In this document: positions 35,244 through 44,162 of the stretch, piece by piece
Numbering within the stretch: position 1 is the first letter of the stretch
How the letters are laid out: the number at the start of each line of letters is the position of its first letter
Source: Planctomycetaceae bacterium
GTDB lineage: Bacteria > Planctomycetota > Planctomycetia > Pirellulales > PNKZ01
DNA length: 64,000 nt
Reading direction: 5' to 3'
NCBI GenBank assembly: GCA_016793115.1
Contig: JAEUIN010000220.1
Coordinates: 1-64,000, forward strand
Notes under the pieces: model-generated
What the model saw: the letters and a program-made list of their open reading frames with translations, nothing else
Told to the model about the DNA's origin: nothing
Database searches by the model: none
Made by a program: the position numbers and the translations under genes

Positions 35244-35828
35244 ATGCGTCACCGTCGTAAAGGTCGAGTTCTTGGTCGTAGCCCCAGTCACCAGCGCGCT
35301 TTGCTGCGTAACTTGGCGAGTGCGTTGTTCCTGACGGAGCGCGATGCCGACGAGTATCTCGAAGGCGCGCCCAAGGTTAAAGGCCGCATCGTCACCACGC
35401 TTGAAAAGGCCAAGGAAGTTCGCCCGGTCGTCGAGCGTTGCATCACTTTGGCTCGCCGAGCCATCGACCAGCGCAAGGGTGCGGAAGAGTTCGGCACCAC
35501 GGCCGCGCGCAACTCTGAAGAATGGAAGTCGTGGAAGAAGAGCGATCGTTATAAGAAGTGGGTCAAGGCGGTCGCCCCGTCCGTTCAAATTCGCCGTCGC
35601 ATCAACGTGATGCTCGGCGACAAGAAGGCCGTCGAAGTGCTGTTTAACGACGTCGCGAAGCGATTCGACGGTCGTCCGGGCGGCTATACTCGCATCATGC
35701 GTTTGGCCAAGCCGCGTCTTGGCGATTCGGGCACGCGGGCGATTCTTGAGTTTGTCGGCGTTCGTGACCGAGCGGCCCAAGCTTCTCCGGCCCCGGCGTT
35801 CGAAGGGGGGGAGGCTGAGAAGAAGTAG
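35244..35828 (+). CDS. rplQ: 50S ribosomal protein L17 with lineage-type insertions
   Basis: A 194-residue L17, much longer than E. coli L17 (127). The framework MRHRRKGRVLGRSPSHQRALLRNLA, EKAKEVRPVVERCITLA, INVMLGDKKAVEVLFNDVAKRF and GGYTRIMRLAKPRLGD is clear. Relative to E. coli there are insertions of about 12 residues (near 36-47) and about 37 residues (near 74-112, rich in Lys/Trp) plus an acidic tail. Last gene of the supercluster, followed by a strong terminator. Confidence 0.95.
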   Translation: MRHRRKGRVLGRSPSHQRALLRNLASALFLTERDADEYLEGAPKVKGRIVTTLEKAKEVRPVVERCITLARRAIDQRKGAEEFGTTAARNSEEWKSWKKSDRYKKWVKAVAPSVQIRRRINVMLGDKKAVEVLFNDVAKRFDGRPGGYTRIMRLAKPRLGDSGTRAILEFVGVRDRAAQASPAPAFEGGEAEKK

Positions 35829-35871
35829 GATCGTGCGGCGAATTTTGCCGCAACATGAAGAACTGCGAAGC

Positions 35872-35902
35872 AAGGCGGACGTTTACGACGTCCGCCTTTT
35901 TT
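35872..35902 (+). terminator. Rho-independent terminator of the ribosomal supercluster
   Basis: AAGGCGGACGT (35872-35882) pairs perfectly with ACGTCCGCCTT (35888-35898) around TTACG, and T35897-35902 form the U tract. It lies 43 bases after rplQ. A smaller hairpin (TGCGGC/GCCGCA, 35834-35852) precedes it. Confidence 0.9.
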
Positions 35903-35949
35903 CGTATCCTCGCCTCAGGGGTCGAATTCTTCGTCACCAGGAAGCACGG

Positions 35950-36660
35950 ATGCCGCGCCGCAACGCTTTGAAATCGCCCGTCGCTAAAACTGCTGGGCCG
36001 GCCCCGTCGACTCCGTCTCGGCCGGCAGGTCCCGTCGGGCTCGACGTCACGCTTTACGTTCATCGCTTGTGCGATCATCTTTGCCGCACGCTCCCGGAAC
36101 TCGGGCATGTCGATATGTCGCGCGTTGCGTTGCGGATTTGCCAAACGCGACGTCGCGGGCCTTACGGCGTTCAAGCGACGATGACGCCGCTCCGCTTTCG
36201 CGAGGGCGCGACGACCACGCTGCGACGCGGCAAGCTATGGGCGATTCATCCGCTGCCGCGCGATTCCACGGGCCGCGACTATCTCTACCTTTTCAGTTTG
36301 TACGTGCCACGGTTTCTCGATCTTTCGGCCGAAGAGAAACTCGCGGTGACGATTCACGAGTTGTGGCACATTTCCGAGGCGTTCGACGGCGACCTGCGCC
36401 GCTACGAGGGACGCTATCATGCGCACGGTTCCAGTTGCGAGGAATATCATCGCGATATGCGACGAATGGCCGCCGCCTGGCTGGCCACGCGGCCGGACTC
36501 CTCGCTTTACGAATTCTGGGATGGTGATTTCGCCGCAATGCATCGCCGCTACGGTCGCGTTTACGGGACGAAAATCCCAACGCCCCGTCTGTGGCGCCTC
36601 GACCGCCTTCGCCCCGCTTCGCTCGCGGATGCCGCTCGCCGCGCTATCGACGCCGATTAG
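35950..36660 (+). CDS. Putative zinc metallopeptidase (HELWH motif)
   Basis: A 236-residue protein with a zincin-type motif H136-E-L-W-H140 in VTIHELWHISEAFDGD, like putative phage-type metallopeptidases. A third ligand is likely among the following His/Asp/Glu residues (YHAHGSSCEEYHRDM). The first 30 residues are Pro/Ala-rich and there is no signal peptide or membrane span, so it is probably cytoplasmic. ATG 35950 has AGGAAG upstream; the open frame runs back through the terminator and rplQ but that part is not coding. Substrate unknown. Confidence 0.75.
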   Translation: MPRRNALKSPVAKTAGPAPSTPSRPAGPVGLDVTLYVHRLCDHLCRTLPELGHVDMSRVALRICQTRRRGPYGVQATMTPLRFREGATTTLRRGKLWAIHPLPRDSTGRDYLYLFSLYVPRFLDLSAEEKLAVTIHELWHISEAFDGDLRRYEGRYHAHGSSCEEYHRDMRRMAAAWLATRPDSSLYEFWDGDFAAMHRRYGRVYGTKIPTPRLWRLDRLRPASLADAARRAIDAD

Positions 36661-36731
36661 ACTTCGTTAGCGCGACAAGCCGCCGTCGGTTGCAGTGCCG
36701 GCATCGCGAACTCCGGGCGTTTCGCATCGCG

Positions 36732-36760
36732 TTGACCTCGTCAGGCGGGCCCGATATCGT
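36732..36760 (+). promoter_or_regulatory. Candidate promoter of the 36820 lipoprotein gene
   Basis: TTGACC (36732-36737, 5/6), 17 bases, TATCGT (36755-36760, 4/6), 59 bases before the gene start. Confidence 0.45.
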
Positions 36761-36819
36761 ACGCCGCTCGAATCCGCATACGGTTTCGTTTTTCTCGGCA
36801 CGACGGCACCGGTCATCCC

Positions 36820-37758
36820 GTGAAACTTCTCGCTGCACTATGCTTCCTGGCAGTCTGTATGACGTCGCCGGGGTGCGCGCCGATCCAACCGATGAAGCAA
36901 TTGCCGCTAACGCTCCCTACTACGGCGAAAAACGGCGTCGTGCTTGACGTGCTTTTCGTCCGGTTTCCGGCCGACGACCCGCAGTTGAACAAGATCGTTT
37001 GGGAAGAGATCGACGAACTTCACTTTCCCGCCGAAGTGCGGCGGCGCCTGGAACGCAACGGACTTCGCGCCGGCGTCATCGCCGGGCCGCTGCCGCTCAG
37101 CTTGGAGAATCTGATCCAACTCCAAGACAAGCCGCAGGAACATGCGGACGAAGAACCGAAAGAGATCGACGTTGAGAAGCAGCCGGCCGTAAAGCAACGC
37201 CAGTTGCGGCTGACGGCCGGTCGCCGTTCCAACATTCTCACGCTTGGCGAAACGGAACGAGTTCCCGAAATGTCGCTTTTGATGCTCGACGACGAAGGTC
37301 AGGTGAAAGGGCGGACATATCGACAGGTGCTCGGCATGTTCGCGGCACGCGCGTTTCCCGGAGGCGACGGCGGGGCACGCCTCGAACTCATTCCCGAATT
37401 GGAGCATGGAACGCCTCAAAAGCGTTTTGTTCCCGGCGACGGAATGTTTCACGTCGAGTTCGGCCCGCCGCATGAGGTGCTTAACGAACTCAAGTTGTCG
37501 GCGAATTTGGCGCCGGGCCAGTTTGTCGTCGTCGGGGCCGACGCCAATCGCAGCGGCAGCCTCGGCTATCGTTTCTTTACCGAGGAACGGGGGGCGGCGC
37601 CGCTGCGCAAGATGCTATTGATTCGCCTCGCACAGGCCGACTTCGACGACCGCTTTTCCAGCCAACCGTCCGACGAAGTCGCAGCTGAATTGAAGCCGAT
37701 CGATCTTAAGGTGACGACGCATGAGAACGCTCCCGACCGGGATCGCGTAAAAAAATGA
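36820..37758 (+). CDS. Hypothetical lipoprotein
   Basis: A 312-residue protein of unknown function. The N-terminus MKLLAALCFLAVCMTSPGC is a lipoprotein signal peptide with the lipid-accepting Cys at residue 19. The mature part has no recognised domain: an acidic Glu/Lys stretch near residues 100-125, then alternating beta-like segments. The sequence theme (VLFVRFPADDPQLNKIVWEEIDE) suggests a planctomycete-specific envelope protein. Start GTG 36820. It ends in AAAAAAATGA and converges on fba. Confidence 0.7.
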   Translation: MKLLAALCFLAVCMTSPGCAPIQPMKQLPLTLPTTAKNGVVLDVLFVRFPADDPQLNKIVWEEIDELHFPAEVRRRLERNGLRAGVIAGPLPLSLENLIQLQDKPQEHADEEPKEIDVEKQPAVKQRQLRLTAGRRSNILTLGETERVPEMSLLMLDDEGQVKGRTYRQVLGMFAARAFPGGDGGARLELIPELEHGTPQKRFVPGDGMFHVEFGPPHEVLNELKLSANLAPGQFVVVGADANRSGSLGYRFFTEERGAAPLRKMLLIRLAQADFDDRFSSQPSDEVAAELKPIDLKVTTHENAPDRDRVKK

Positions 37759-37784
37759 GCGGACGACCCGGCCCACGTTAATGC

Positions 37785-37819
37785 AAAGAAAAGGCCCGGG
37801 AGGCGACCTCCCGGGCCTT
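37785..37819 (-). terminator. Rho-independent terminator of fba
   Basis: A perfect 13-bp stem, AAGGCCCGGGAGG (37791-37803) with CCTCCCGGGCCTT (37807-37819), loop CGA. On the minus strand it is followed by TTTTCTTTG, a U tract; on the plus strand the tract is poor. It lies 33 bases after the fba stop and may also block read-through from the lipoprotein gene. Confidence 0.85.
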
Positions 37820-37852
37820 GAAGTTCTTGAAGTCGCGATCTCGAAACAAGAC

Positions 37853-38845
37853 CTAGACCTTGGCGCCCAGCGAAGCTCGTACGCCTTCAAGTTGCCCGGC
37901 CGAGCCGAGCATCTTGTTCTTGTGCGTAATGAAATCCGCGTAGGCCGCCATAAAAGGCTTGCCCGACGTGCGAGGATCAAAGTCCGAGGGCTTGTCGCGG
38001 AACGTCTCGCGGAGAATCGCACACCAGACTAAGCGGCCGTCGGTGTCGATATTCACCTTCGTCACGCCGAGCTTCGCGGCCGGCAGGTAGTCGCCTTCCC
38101 GCACGCCGCTCGTATCGGGCATGTTGCCGCCGGCTTTGTTGATCCGGTCGACCCATTCCTTCGGCACGCTGCTCGAGCCGTGCATGACCATCGGATAGTT
38201 CGGCAACAGCTTTTGAATTTCTTGGATACGATCAAAGTGCAATCCTTGGCTACCCTTGAATTTGTAAGCGCCGTGCGAGGTGCCGATCGCCACCGCTAGA
38301 GAATCGCAACCGCTACGCTCGACGAACTCGACCGCTTGATCGGGATCGGTCAAGCAGGCATGTTCGGCGTCGACCTGAATGTCTTCTTCTACGCCCCCGA
38401 GCATACCCAATTCGGCTTCGACCGAAATGCCCTTTTCGTGCGCACGATCGACGACGCGGCGCGTGATCTCGATGTTCTTGTCGAACGACTCATGGGAGGC
38501 GTCAATCATGACCGAGGAATAGAATCCGCTGTCGATGCACTCGTAGCACACTTCCTCGGTGCCGTGATCGAGGTGGACCGCGAAGATCGCTTCGGGAAAC
38601 ACTTCTTCCGACGTGCGGATCATCGCTTCCAAGTAGCGCTTGTCGGTGTAAGCTCTGGCCCCCCGCGATAGCTGGATAATGAACGGCGCGGCGACGTCGT
38701 TTTTCACCGGCTCTTCGTTCTTATCTTTCTTGCCGAGGTTGCCGCGAAACAGCCCGATGGTCTGTTCGAGATTGTTGATGTTGTAGGCACCCACGGCGTA
38801 TTTGCCGTAGGCATGTTCGAACAGCTCTTTCGTCGTAACGATCAT
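37853..38845 (-). CDS. fba: Class II fructose-bisphosphate aldolase
   Basis: A 330-residue zinc aldolase that cleaves fructose-1,6-bisphosphate into DHAP and glyceraldehyde-3-phosphate. Visible sites are HLDH with catalytic D93 and zinc ligand H94, EAELG, GTSHGAYKF with H191, and VMHGSSSVP with H222; NIDTDGRLVW follows. Start ATG 38845 has GGAG upstream; the open frame extends 37 codons further without a family match. Divergent from kdsD across a 252-base spacer. Confidence 0.95.
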   Translation of the reverse strand: MIVTTKELFEHAYGKYAVGAYNINNLEQTIGLFRGNLGKKDKNEEPVKNDVAAPFIIQLSRGARAYTDKRYLEAMIRTSEEVFPEAIFAVHLDHGTEEVCYECIDSGFYSSVMIDASHESFDKNIEITRRVVDRAHEKGISVEAELGMLGGVEEDIQVDAEHACLTDPDQAVEFVERSGCDSLAVAIGTSHGAYKFKGSQGLHFDRIQEIQKLLPNYPMVMHGSSSVPKEWVDRINKAGGNMPDTSGVREGDYLPAAKLGVTKVNIDTDGRLVWCAILRETFRDKPSDFDPRTSGKPFMAAYADFITHKNKMLGSAGQLEGVRASLGAKV

Positions 38846-39007
38846 GGGGCTCTCCGGTGGCCTCCTGGGCCGATGCTTGCACAAGGACGAAACCGTCCCG
38901 ATTGACGTGAACGGCAAGTTTATCAAATAACCGGCCGGGTCCGCCAGTTGCCACACAAATCCTTATGAAACTGCAACTTATGCAGATCTCCGCTGCGCGA
39001 AACCGCG

Positions 39008-39036
39008 TTGTCGCAAGCGGCTGAGTTCGCTAGAAT
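39008..39036 (+). promoter_or_regulatory. Candidate promoter of the kdsD-kdsC unit
   Basis: TTGTCG (39008-39013, 4/6), 17 bases, TAGAAT (39031-39036, 5/6), about 60 bases before the kdsD start. Confidence 0.5.
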
Positions 39037-39097
39037 CCGCCGCCCCGAAAATCCGTCCCCGCCGTGAGAGCGGGCGTCGCTGCGCCGGAGTATCGCC

Positions 39098-40114
39098 GTG
39101 AGCACGGAAGCCGCTCGTCTAGAACCGCTCTCCCCGTTTGAGCAACTTAGCTATGCCCGGCAGATCGTCCGTCTCGAAGCACAGGCGCTCGAAAAACTTA
39201 GCAGTCGTCTGGGACTCGAGTTCTGCCGGGCCGTCGACCTCTTGGCCGCCTGCACCGGCTCGGTGATCGTTAGCGGCATCGGCAAGGCGGGCATCATCGG
39301 CCTAAAGCTTTCGGCGACTCTAGCGTCGACCGGTACGCGAAGCCTGTTTCTTCATCCGACGGACGCCGTTCACGGCGACCTCGGCCGCGTTCGAACCGAC
39401 GACGTCGCCGTACTGCTTTCGCAAAGCGGCGAAACCGAAGAACTACTGCGATTAGTTCCTAGCTTTGCCGAACTTGAAGTTCCCGTCGTCGCCGTCACGT
39501 CTCGCTCGTCGAGCCGGCTAGGCTCCGCTGCGGCCGTCGTTCTTGAACTCGGGCCTCTTCAGGAGGCATGCGCTCTCGGGTTGGCGCCGAGTACCAGCAC
39601 TACGGCGATGCTCGCCCTCGGCGATGCGCTCGCCTTGGTGACAAGCCGCGTGCGAGGGTTTGGACGTGCCGATTTTGCCAAAGTGCATCCCGGCGGCGCC
39701 CTTGGAAGGCAACTCGCAAAAGTTGAAGAACGAGTCCGCCCGCTTACGGAATGTCGCGTCGCTAGCGACTCGGTTCCCCTCCGTGAAGTCTTTGCACAAG
39801 CGACGTGTCCGGGCCGTCGGACCGGAGCGATTATGCTGGTCGACGCCGACGGCGCCCTCAGCGGGCTGTTCACCGATAGCGACTTGGCGCGCCTGTTTGA
39901 GGCCCGCCGTTATGAGGACTTCGATCGGCCGATGTCGGAATTGATGACGAAGCGCCCCACCACGGTCGTCGTCGGCACGATGCTGGCCGATGCGATCGCG
40001 ATTCTCGCGGACCGCAAATTCAGCGAATTGCCGGTCGTCGATCGACAAGGCCGGCCGATCGGCATGCTCGACATCACCGACCTAGTCGGTATGATCCCCG
40101 ATCCTCCGCGCTGA
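39098..40114 (+). CDS. kdsD: Arabinose-5-phosphate isomerase (KpsF/GutQ family)
   Basis: A 338-residue enzyme that converts ribulose-5-phosphate to arabinose-5-phosphate, the first step of Kdo synthesis for LPS. The SIS domain includes VIVSGIGKAGIIGLKLSATLASTGT, HPTDAVHGDLGRV and LLSQSGETEELL; two CBS domains follow from about residue 200 (VDADGALSGLFTDSDL; ILADRKFSELPVVD). GTG 39098 start. Followed by kdsC after 98 bases. Confidence 0.93.
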   Translation: MSTEAARLEPLSPFEQLSYARQIVRLEAQALEKLSSRLGLEFCRAVDLLAACTGSVIVSGIGKAGIIGLKLSATLASTGTRSLFLHPTDAVHGDLGRVRTDDVAVLLSQSGETEELLRLVPSFAELEVPVVAVTSRSSSRLGSAAAVVLELGPLQEACALGLAPSTSTTAMLALGDALALVTSRVRGFGRADFAKVHPGGALGRQLAKVEERVRPLTECRVASDSVPLREVFAQATCPGRRTGAIMLVDADGALSGLFTDSDLARLFEARRYEDFDRPMSELMTKRPTTVVVGTMLADAIAILADRKFSELPVVDRQGRPIGMLDITDLVGMIPDPPR

Positions 40115-40212
40115 CAGGAACTCGTAAACTGGATATCGACGGCAACGTTTGAATTCCACGAACGGCTGCCGGAGGCACGAAGCGTTCCCCAGAGAGGCCA
40201 CTTGCAACCGCG

Positions 40213-40734
40213 ATGACGACCGCTCAACTTTGCCAGCCGATCGAACTGATTCTCGCCGACGTCGACGGCGTACTCACCGACGGCAGCATCATCTTCACAA
40301 ACGAGGGGATCGAGATTAAGCGGTTCAATATTCGCGACGGTCTCGGCATCAAACTTTGGCAGCGTGCCGGCGGCAAGTTCGGCATCGTCACCGGACGGAA
40401 TTCGCACATCGTCAACGTTCGAGCCGGCGAACTCGGAATCGACATCGTCCGCCAAGGGACCGAAAAGAAACTTCCCGCGGTGAAGGAGATTCTCGCGCAA
40501 CTCGGTCTTCAACCGCATCAGGCGTGCTTTATCGGCGACGACCTCCCGGACTTGCCGGCCATGCGTTATGTCGGTCTCGGAGCGGCCGTGGCCGACGCCG
40601 CGGTCGACGTTCGGCAAGCCGCCGAATATGTGACGACGACGCACGGCGGGGCGGGCGCGGTACGCGAGGTCATCGAACTTGTACTGCGTAGTCAGCAACG
40701 TTGGGACGACGTGATCCACGCCTATCAAGGATAA
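40213..40734 (+). CDS. kdsC: 3-deoxy-D-manno-octulosonate 8-phosphate phosphatase (KdsC)
   Basis: A 173-residue HAD phosphatase without a cap domain that releases Kdo from Kdo-8-phosphate. The nucleophile motif is D16-V-D18-G-V-L-T-D, and GDDLPDLPAM carries the metal-binding Asp pair. IFTNEGIEIKRFNIRDGLGIKL is typical of KdsC. ATG 40213. Its place between kdsD and an LptC/OstA-like gene mirrors the Proteobacterial LPS operon. Confidence 0.93.
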   Translation: MTTAQLCQPIELILADVDGVLTDGSIIFTNEGIEIKRFNIRDGLGIKLWQRAGGKFGIVTGRNSHIVNVRAGELGIDIVRQGTEKKLPAVKEILAQLGLQPHQACFIGDDLPDLPAMRYVGLGAAVADAAVDVRQAAEYVTTTHGGAGAVREVIELVLRSQQRWDDVIHAYQG

Positions 40735-40864
40735 GGTCGGGAAGTAATGAGCGATGATTCTTGACCAGCGGCGATCGTTGAACGGGGCAAGCAAGCTCGA
40801 CGTCCGACAGAGTGCCTTTAGAAGAATAAACAAGACGATAAATCCATAGATCCTCTTTTGACTC

Positions 40865-43800
40865 GTGCTCGAACGCTTCTCTCGCATCATCGGCAGTTTC
40901 TTAGTAACGGCGGCCTGCTATATGGCCTATGCCGCCGTGGTGGTGCCGTTGATCGAGCCGCCGTTGCCCGAGACCGTCGTCGAGGCGCCGATCAGCGCCG
41001 ATGAAGCGGCCGCTCTCGAAGCCAACGCCGAGAAACAGCGGGCGGACCTGCGATACTGGTTCGGCGAGCACGATTGGGAACTCGACACGCCGAAGATCAT
41101 TGAGACGCCGCAGTGCAAATTGCTATTCGACGATTATCGCCCGATGGAAAACGGCCTCGTCGAACTCAAGCCGTGTTCGATGGTATTTCTCTCCACCGAC
41201 GGAAGCGGTTCCGAGGAAGACCGCAAACGCCGCGCCCTGGTATTACGGGCTCCCGACGGCGCCTTGCTTCGCTTTGACTCAAAAATCGATCTTCGCCAAG
41301 CCAAGATCGGCAAGCTCATCGGCGGCGAATTGCTCGGCGAAGTTCACATCGTCGGCGGACAGCGATTGCCGGGGCCGGAAGACGATCTGATGATTCGCAC
41401 TCGTGACGTCATGCTCAGCGAGACCGATATATCGACGCCGCATTTGCTGGAATACCGAATCGGCACACACCGCGGTCAAGGTCGCGGCGTCGCGATCGAA
41501 CTCGACAATGTCGAGATCGCCGGCAAGAAAGAGTTGCGCGGGATTAAGACGCTGACTCTTCAGGAGCAGGTCTTCTTGCACTTGGAGAGTCAGGGTAACG
41601 ACGATCTTTTTCCGGGCAACACCTCAAGTAAGACTCCGGCCGGAGTCGCCGCGAATGCCGCCAAGTCGAAGACGCCGATCGAAATTCGCTGCTCCGGGCC
41701 GTTTACGTTCGACATGATCCAAAACGTCGCCGTGTTTCGCCGCGCAGTCGACGTCTCACGCCGCCGGCCCAACGTCGAAGCCGACCAAATCACAGCCGAC
41801 CAACTCAAGGTGTTTTTCGCTGCGAAAGAATCGCAGGCGACCGCCCCTGCCTCGGGATTCTTCAAGAACTCGCCTCAATTGACGAGTAAGAACCTGCAGC
41901 CGACCAGAATCGAGGTCGTCGGCGAACCGGCCGTCGTCCGTGCACCGACGAACAATTTGCAGGCCCGCGCTCAAATGATTGAGCATGATTTGGCCACTCG
42001 TGCGGTGAGGCTCCGCGACGCCGACGAAGCGATCGTGCGACAGGCGGAAAACGAGATTCGCACGGCCGAAATGCAGTTCACGCCGGACACCGACGGTCGC
42101 TACGGCACGTTCGTTGCCGAAGGGCGGGGCCGAATTCTCGGTGCGTCGCCGGACGATCCGGAACAGGTATTCCAGGCCGAATGGAAGAAGCGGCTTCACT
42201 TCCGGAAGCACGAGGGACAGCACGTCCTTACGATCGAAGGAGCGGCGCGCGTTGAGGCCTCCGGAAGAGGTTCACTCTCCGCCGAGCAAATTCACCTTTG
42301 GTTGAAGCAGGCCGCCGTGCCGCTGGAACCAAAGCCGCAAGTTGGAGAGCGCCTTGATCAACCGACAACGGAACTCATTGCGGATCGAGTCCTGGCCCTT
42401 GGCGATGTAAAGATCGAGTCGCGCGGAATGAATGGGAACACGGCGCGATTGGAAGGTTGGTTTGAATATGCCGCCGTAGGTCCCGGAATGCACCAAGCGT
42501 TCTTCCATCCGCAGCCGACGCTGGTCGCGCTAGCGGCCGTCGGCGCAGAATCCCTCGCGTTTCCCCCTGAAGGAGCCGAAAGCTTGCCGCAGGCCGGCGA
42601 TTCGACGACTCGGTCACAATTGAGCGGCGCCGATATGTTGCGTCGCGCCGTGCCGCTGCATGTCGCCGTCGAGGGCGACTCCGCGGCTATCGGCTCCGAC
42701 GGCGGTCCGCATTCTTCGACGACTCCCCGGACGCCGGCCGATTTCGCCGCCATTCCGCCTATTGCAGGTACTACGCAGTTCTCCCAGGGCGACGCTGCGA
42801 AACAGTACCATTTGCAGGGCGATTTGATGCGGTTGTTGATTCACGTCGTCGAAAAAAAAATGCACGTTCGCGAAGCGACCGTCGAAAGCAATGTTCGACT
42901 AACGGAACTTCCGGTCGGCAAGCTACCGTTGGCGCAACCGTTACTAATTACCGGTGATTCGCTACAACTGAGCCAGCCGGCGGAAGGCTCCTCCTTTGTC
43001 ACGGTGACCGGCGCTCCAGCCTATGTTGAAGCGCGCGGCATGACGATGTCGGGAGGCAAGCTCACGCTCGATCGACCGAACGATCAAACCAATATAGTCG
43101 CCGTGCCGGGCCAAGGCTTGATGACATTGCCGATCGATCGCGATTTGCAGGGACGGCAGACGGCATCGAGCGAGATTCTTCATCTCACTTGGCAGGGGCA
43201 GTTGCAGTTCGACGGCCAAACTGCGCACTTCGAACGGGGAATCGAAGCTCGTACGTCGAATCAACTTTTGAGAACCGATCGACTCGACGTCACCTTTTCC
43301 GAGCAATTAGCCCTCGGGCATTCAAGCCAACCGCAGCCCGACGTTCGCCGAATCGATTGCTTCGACGGTGTGTTTCTGGAAAGCCGCACCGTCGAGCAAG
43401 GAACGCTACGTGGTTTGGAACGGCTGAACGCACGAACGCTCTCGCTCGATCGTCCGACTGGTGATGTCGTCGCGGAAGGCCCGGGTGAAGTGACTTCGGT
43501 TCGCGTTGGTACTCGACGCCGATCGGAGGCCGACGCGACGAATCATCCTGATGGAACGGCGGGCGTGCCCGCCATACCGATCGGACTGGGATTATCCATC
43601 GGGCAATCAGGCGATTTGACGGCAATCAACTATTTGCAAACGACCTTTCAACGGGGTATGGCGGGGAACGAAATCCGTCACGAGATGAATTTCTACAATC
43701 AAGTGCGCGTGGTTTACGGGCCGGTGCCGGATTGGAATACGGTGGTCGATCCCGATCATCCCGAAACTTGGGCAAGAGAGACGGTGCTGATCAAATGCGA

Positions 43801-44104
43801 TCAACTCCAGGTCACCGCCGTCAAAGAACCGGGATCGCCGTCGGATGAATACAATCTTGTCGCCGCCGGGAATACGCTTGTCGAGGGTGCGGCCTACACG
43901 GCCCGTGCTCCGCGCGTGACATATGCTCAAGGAAAGGGGCTCGTAGTCATAGAGGGAGACGCCCGCACGCCCGCCGAACTTTACCGCCAGAAGCATGCGG
44001 GTGGGCAGAATTCGGGGACGACGGCACAGCGCTTCATGGTTTGGCCGGAGACAAATCGGGTGCAAGTCGACGGTGCGACGTTTTTGGATCTCACTCCGAA
44101 CTAG
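40865..44104 (+). CDS. Giant LptC/OstA-like membrane-anchored protein
   Basis: A 1079-residue protein with one N-terminal hydrophobic segment (residues ~8-30, GSFLVTAACYMAYAAVVVPL) and no further membrane spans, so it should be anchored in the inner membrane with its bulk in the periplasm, as LptC is. The body reads as a long series of beta-strand segments of OstA/LptA type (RADELKVFF-like and 'VxLxxVxITGKxEL' patterns, e.g. QITADQLKVFF, DQLQVTAVK, ERGIEARTSNQLLRTDRLDVTFSE). It lies 130 bases after kdsC, where lptC-lptA lie in Proteobacteria (191 and 185 residues). Start GTG 40865. The LPS-transport role is inferred from context and the beta-strand pattern. No lptB follows. An A9 run lies at 42852-42860. 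Confidence 0.7.
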   Translation: MLERFSRIIGSFLVTAACYMAYAAVVVPLIEPPLPETVVEAPISADEAAALEANAEKQRADLRYWFGEHDWELDTPKIIETPQCKLLFDDYRPMENGLVELKPCSMVFLSTDGSGSEEDRKRRALVLRAPDGALLRFDSKIDLRQAKIGKLIGGELLGEVHIVGGQRLPGPEDDLMIRTRDVMLSETDISTPHLLEYRIGTHRGQGRGVAIELDNVEIAGKKELRGIKTLTLQEQVFLHLESQGNDDLFPGNTSSKTPAGVAANAAKSKTPIEIRCSGPFTFDMIQNVAVFRRAVDVSRRRPNVEADQITADQLKVFFAAKESQATAPASGFFKNSPQLTSKNLQPTRIEVVGEPAVVRAPTNNLQARAQMIEHDLATRAVRLRDADEAIVRQAENEIRTAEMQFTPDTDGRYGTFVAEGRGRILGASPDDPEQVFQAEWKKRLHFRKHEGQHVLTIEGAARVEASGRGSLSAEQIHLWLKQAAVPLEPKPQVGERLDQPTTELIADRVLALGDVKIESRGMNGNTARLEGWFEYAAVGPGMHQAFFHPQPTLVALAAVGAESLAFPPEGAESLPQAGDSTTRSQLSGADMLRRAVPLHVAVEGDSAAIGSDGGPHSSTTPRTPADFAAIPPIAGTTQFSQGDAAKQYHLQGDLMRLLIHVVEKKMHVREATVESNVRLTELPVGKLPLAQPLLITGDSLQLSQPAEGSSFVTVTGAPAYVEARGMTMSGGKLTLDRPNDQTNIVAVPGQGLMTLPIDRDLQGRQTASSEILHLTWQGQLQFDGQTAHFERGIEARTSNQLLRTDRLDVTFSEQLALGHSSQPQPDVRRIDCFDGVFLESRTVEQGTLRGLERLNARTLSLDRPTGDVVAEGPGEVTSVRVGTRRRSEADATNHPDGTAGVPAIPIGLGLSIGQSGDLTAINYLQTTFQRGMAGNEIRHEMNFYNQVRVVYGPVPDWNTVVDPDHPETWARETVLIKCDQLQVTAVKEPGSPSDEYNLVAAGNTLVEGAAYTARAPRVTYAQGKGLVVIEGDARTPAELYRQKHAGGQNSGTTAQRFMVWPETNRVQVDGATFLDLTPN

Positions 44105-44162
44105 TTCGGTCTTGACCCATTAGATCCCGACCGCGCGTCCCGAGATGACTTAGCCGGACGCG

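Noticed and set aside
35719..35949. Upstream extension of the metallopeptidase frame into rplQ
   Set aside because: It would cross the rplQ terminator; ATG 35950 has a ribosome-binding site.
38846..38956. 37-codon extension of fba
   Set aside because: No family match and no ribosome-binding site; ATG 38845 has GGAG and the canonical N-terminus.
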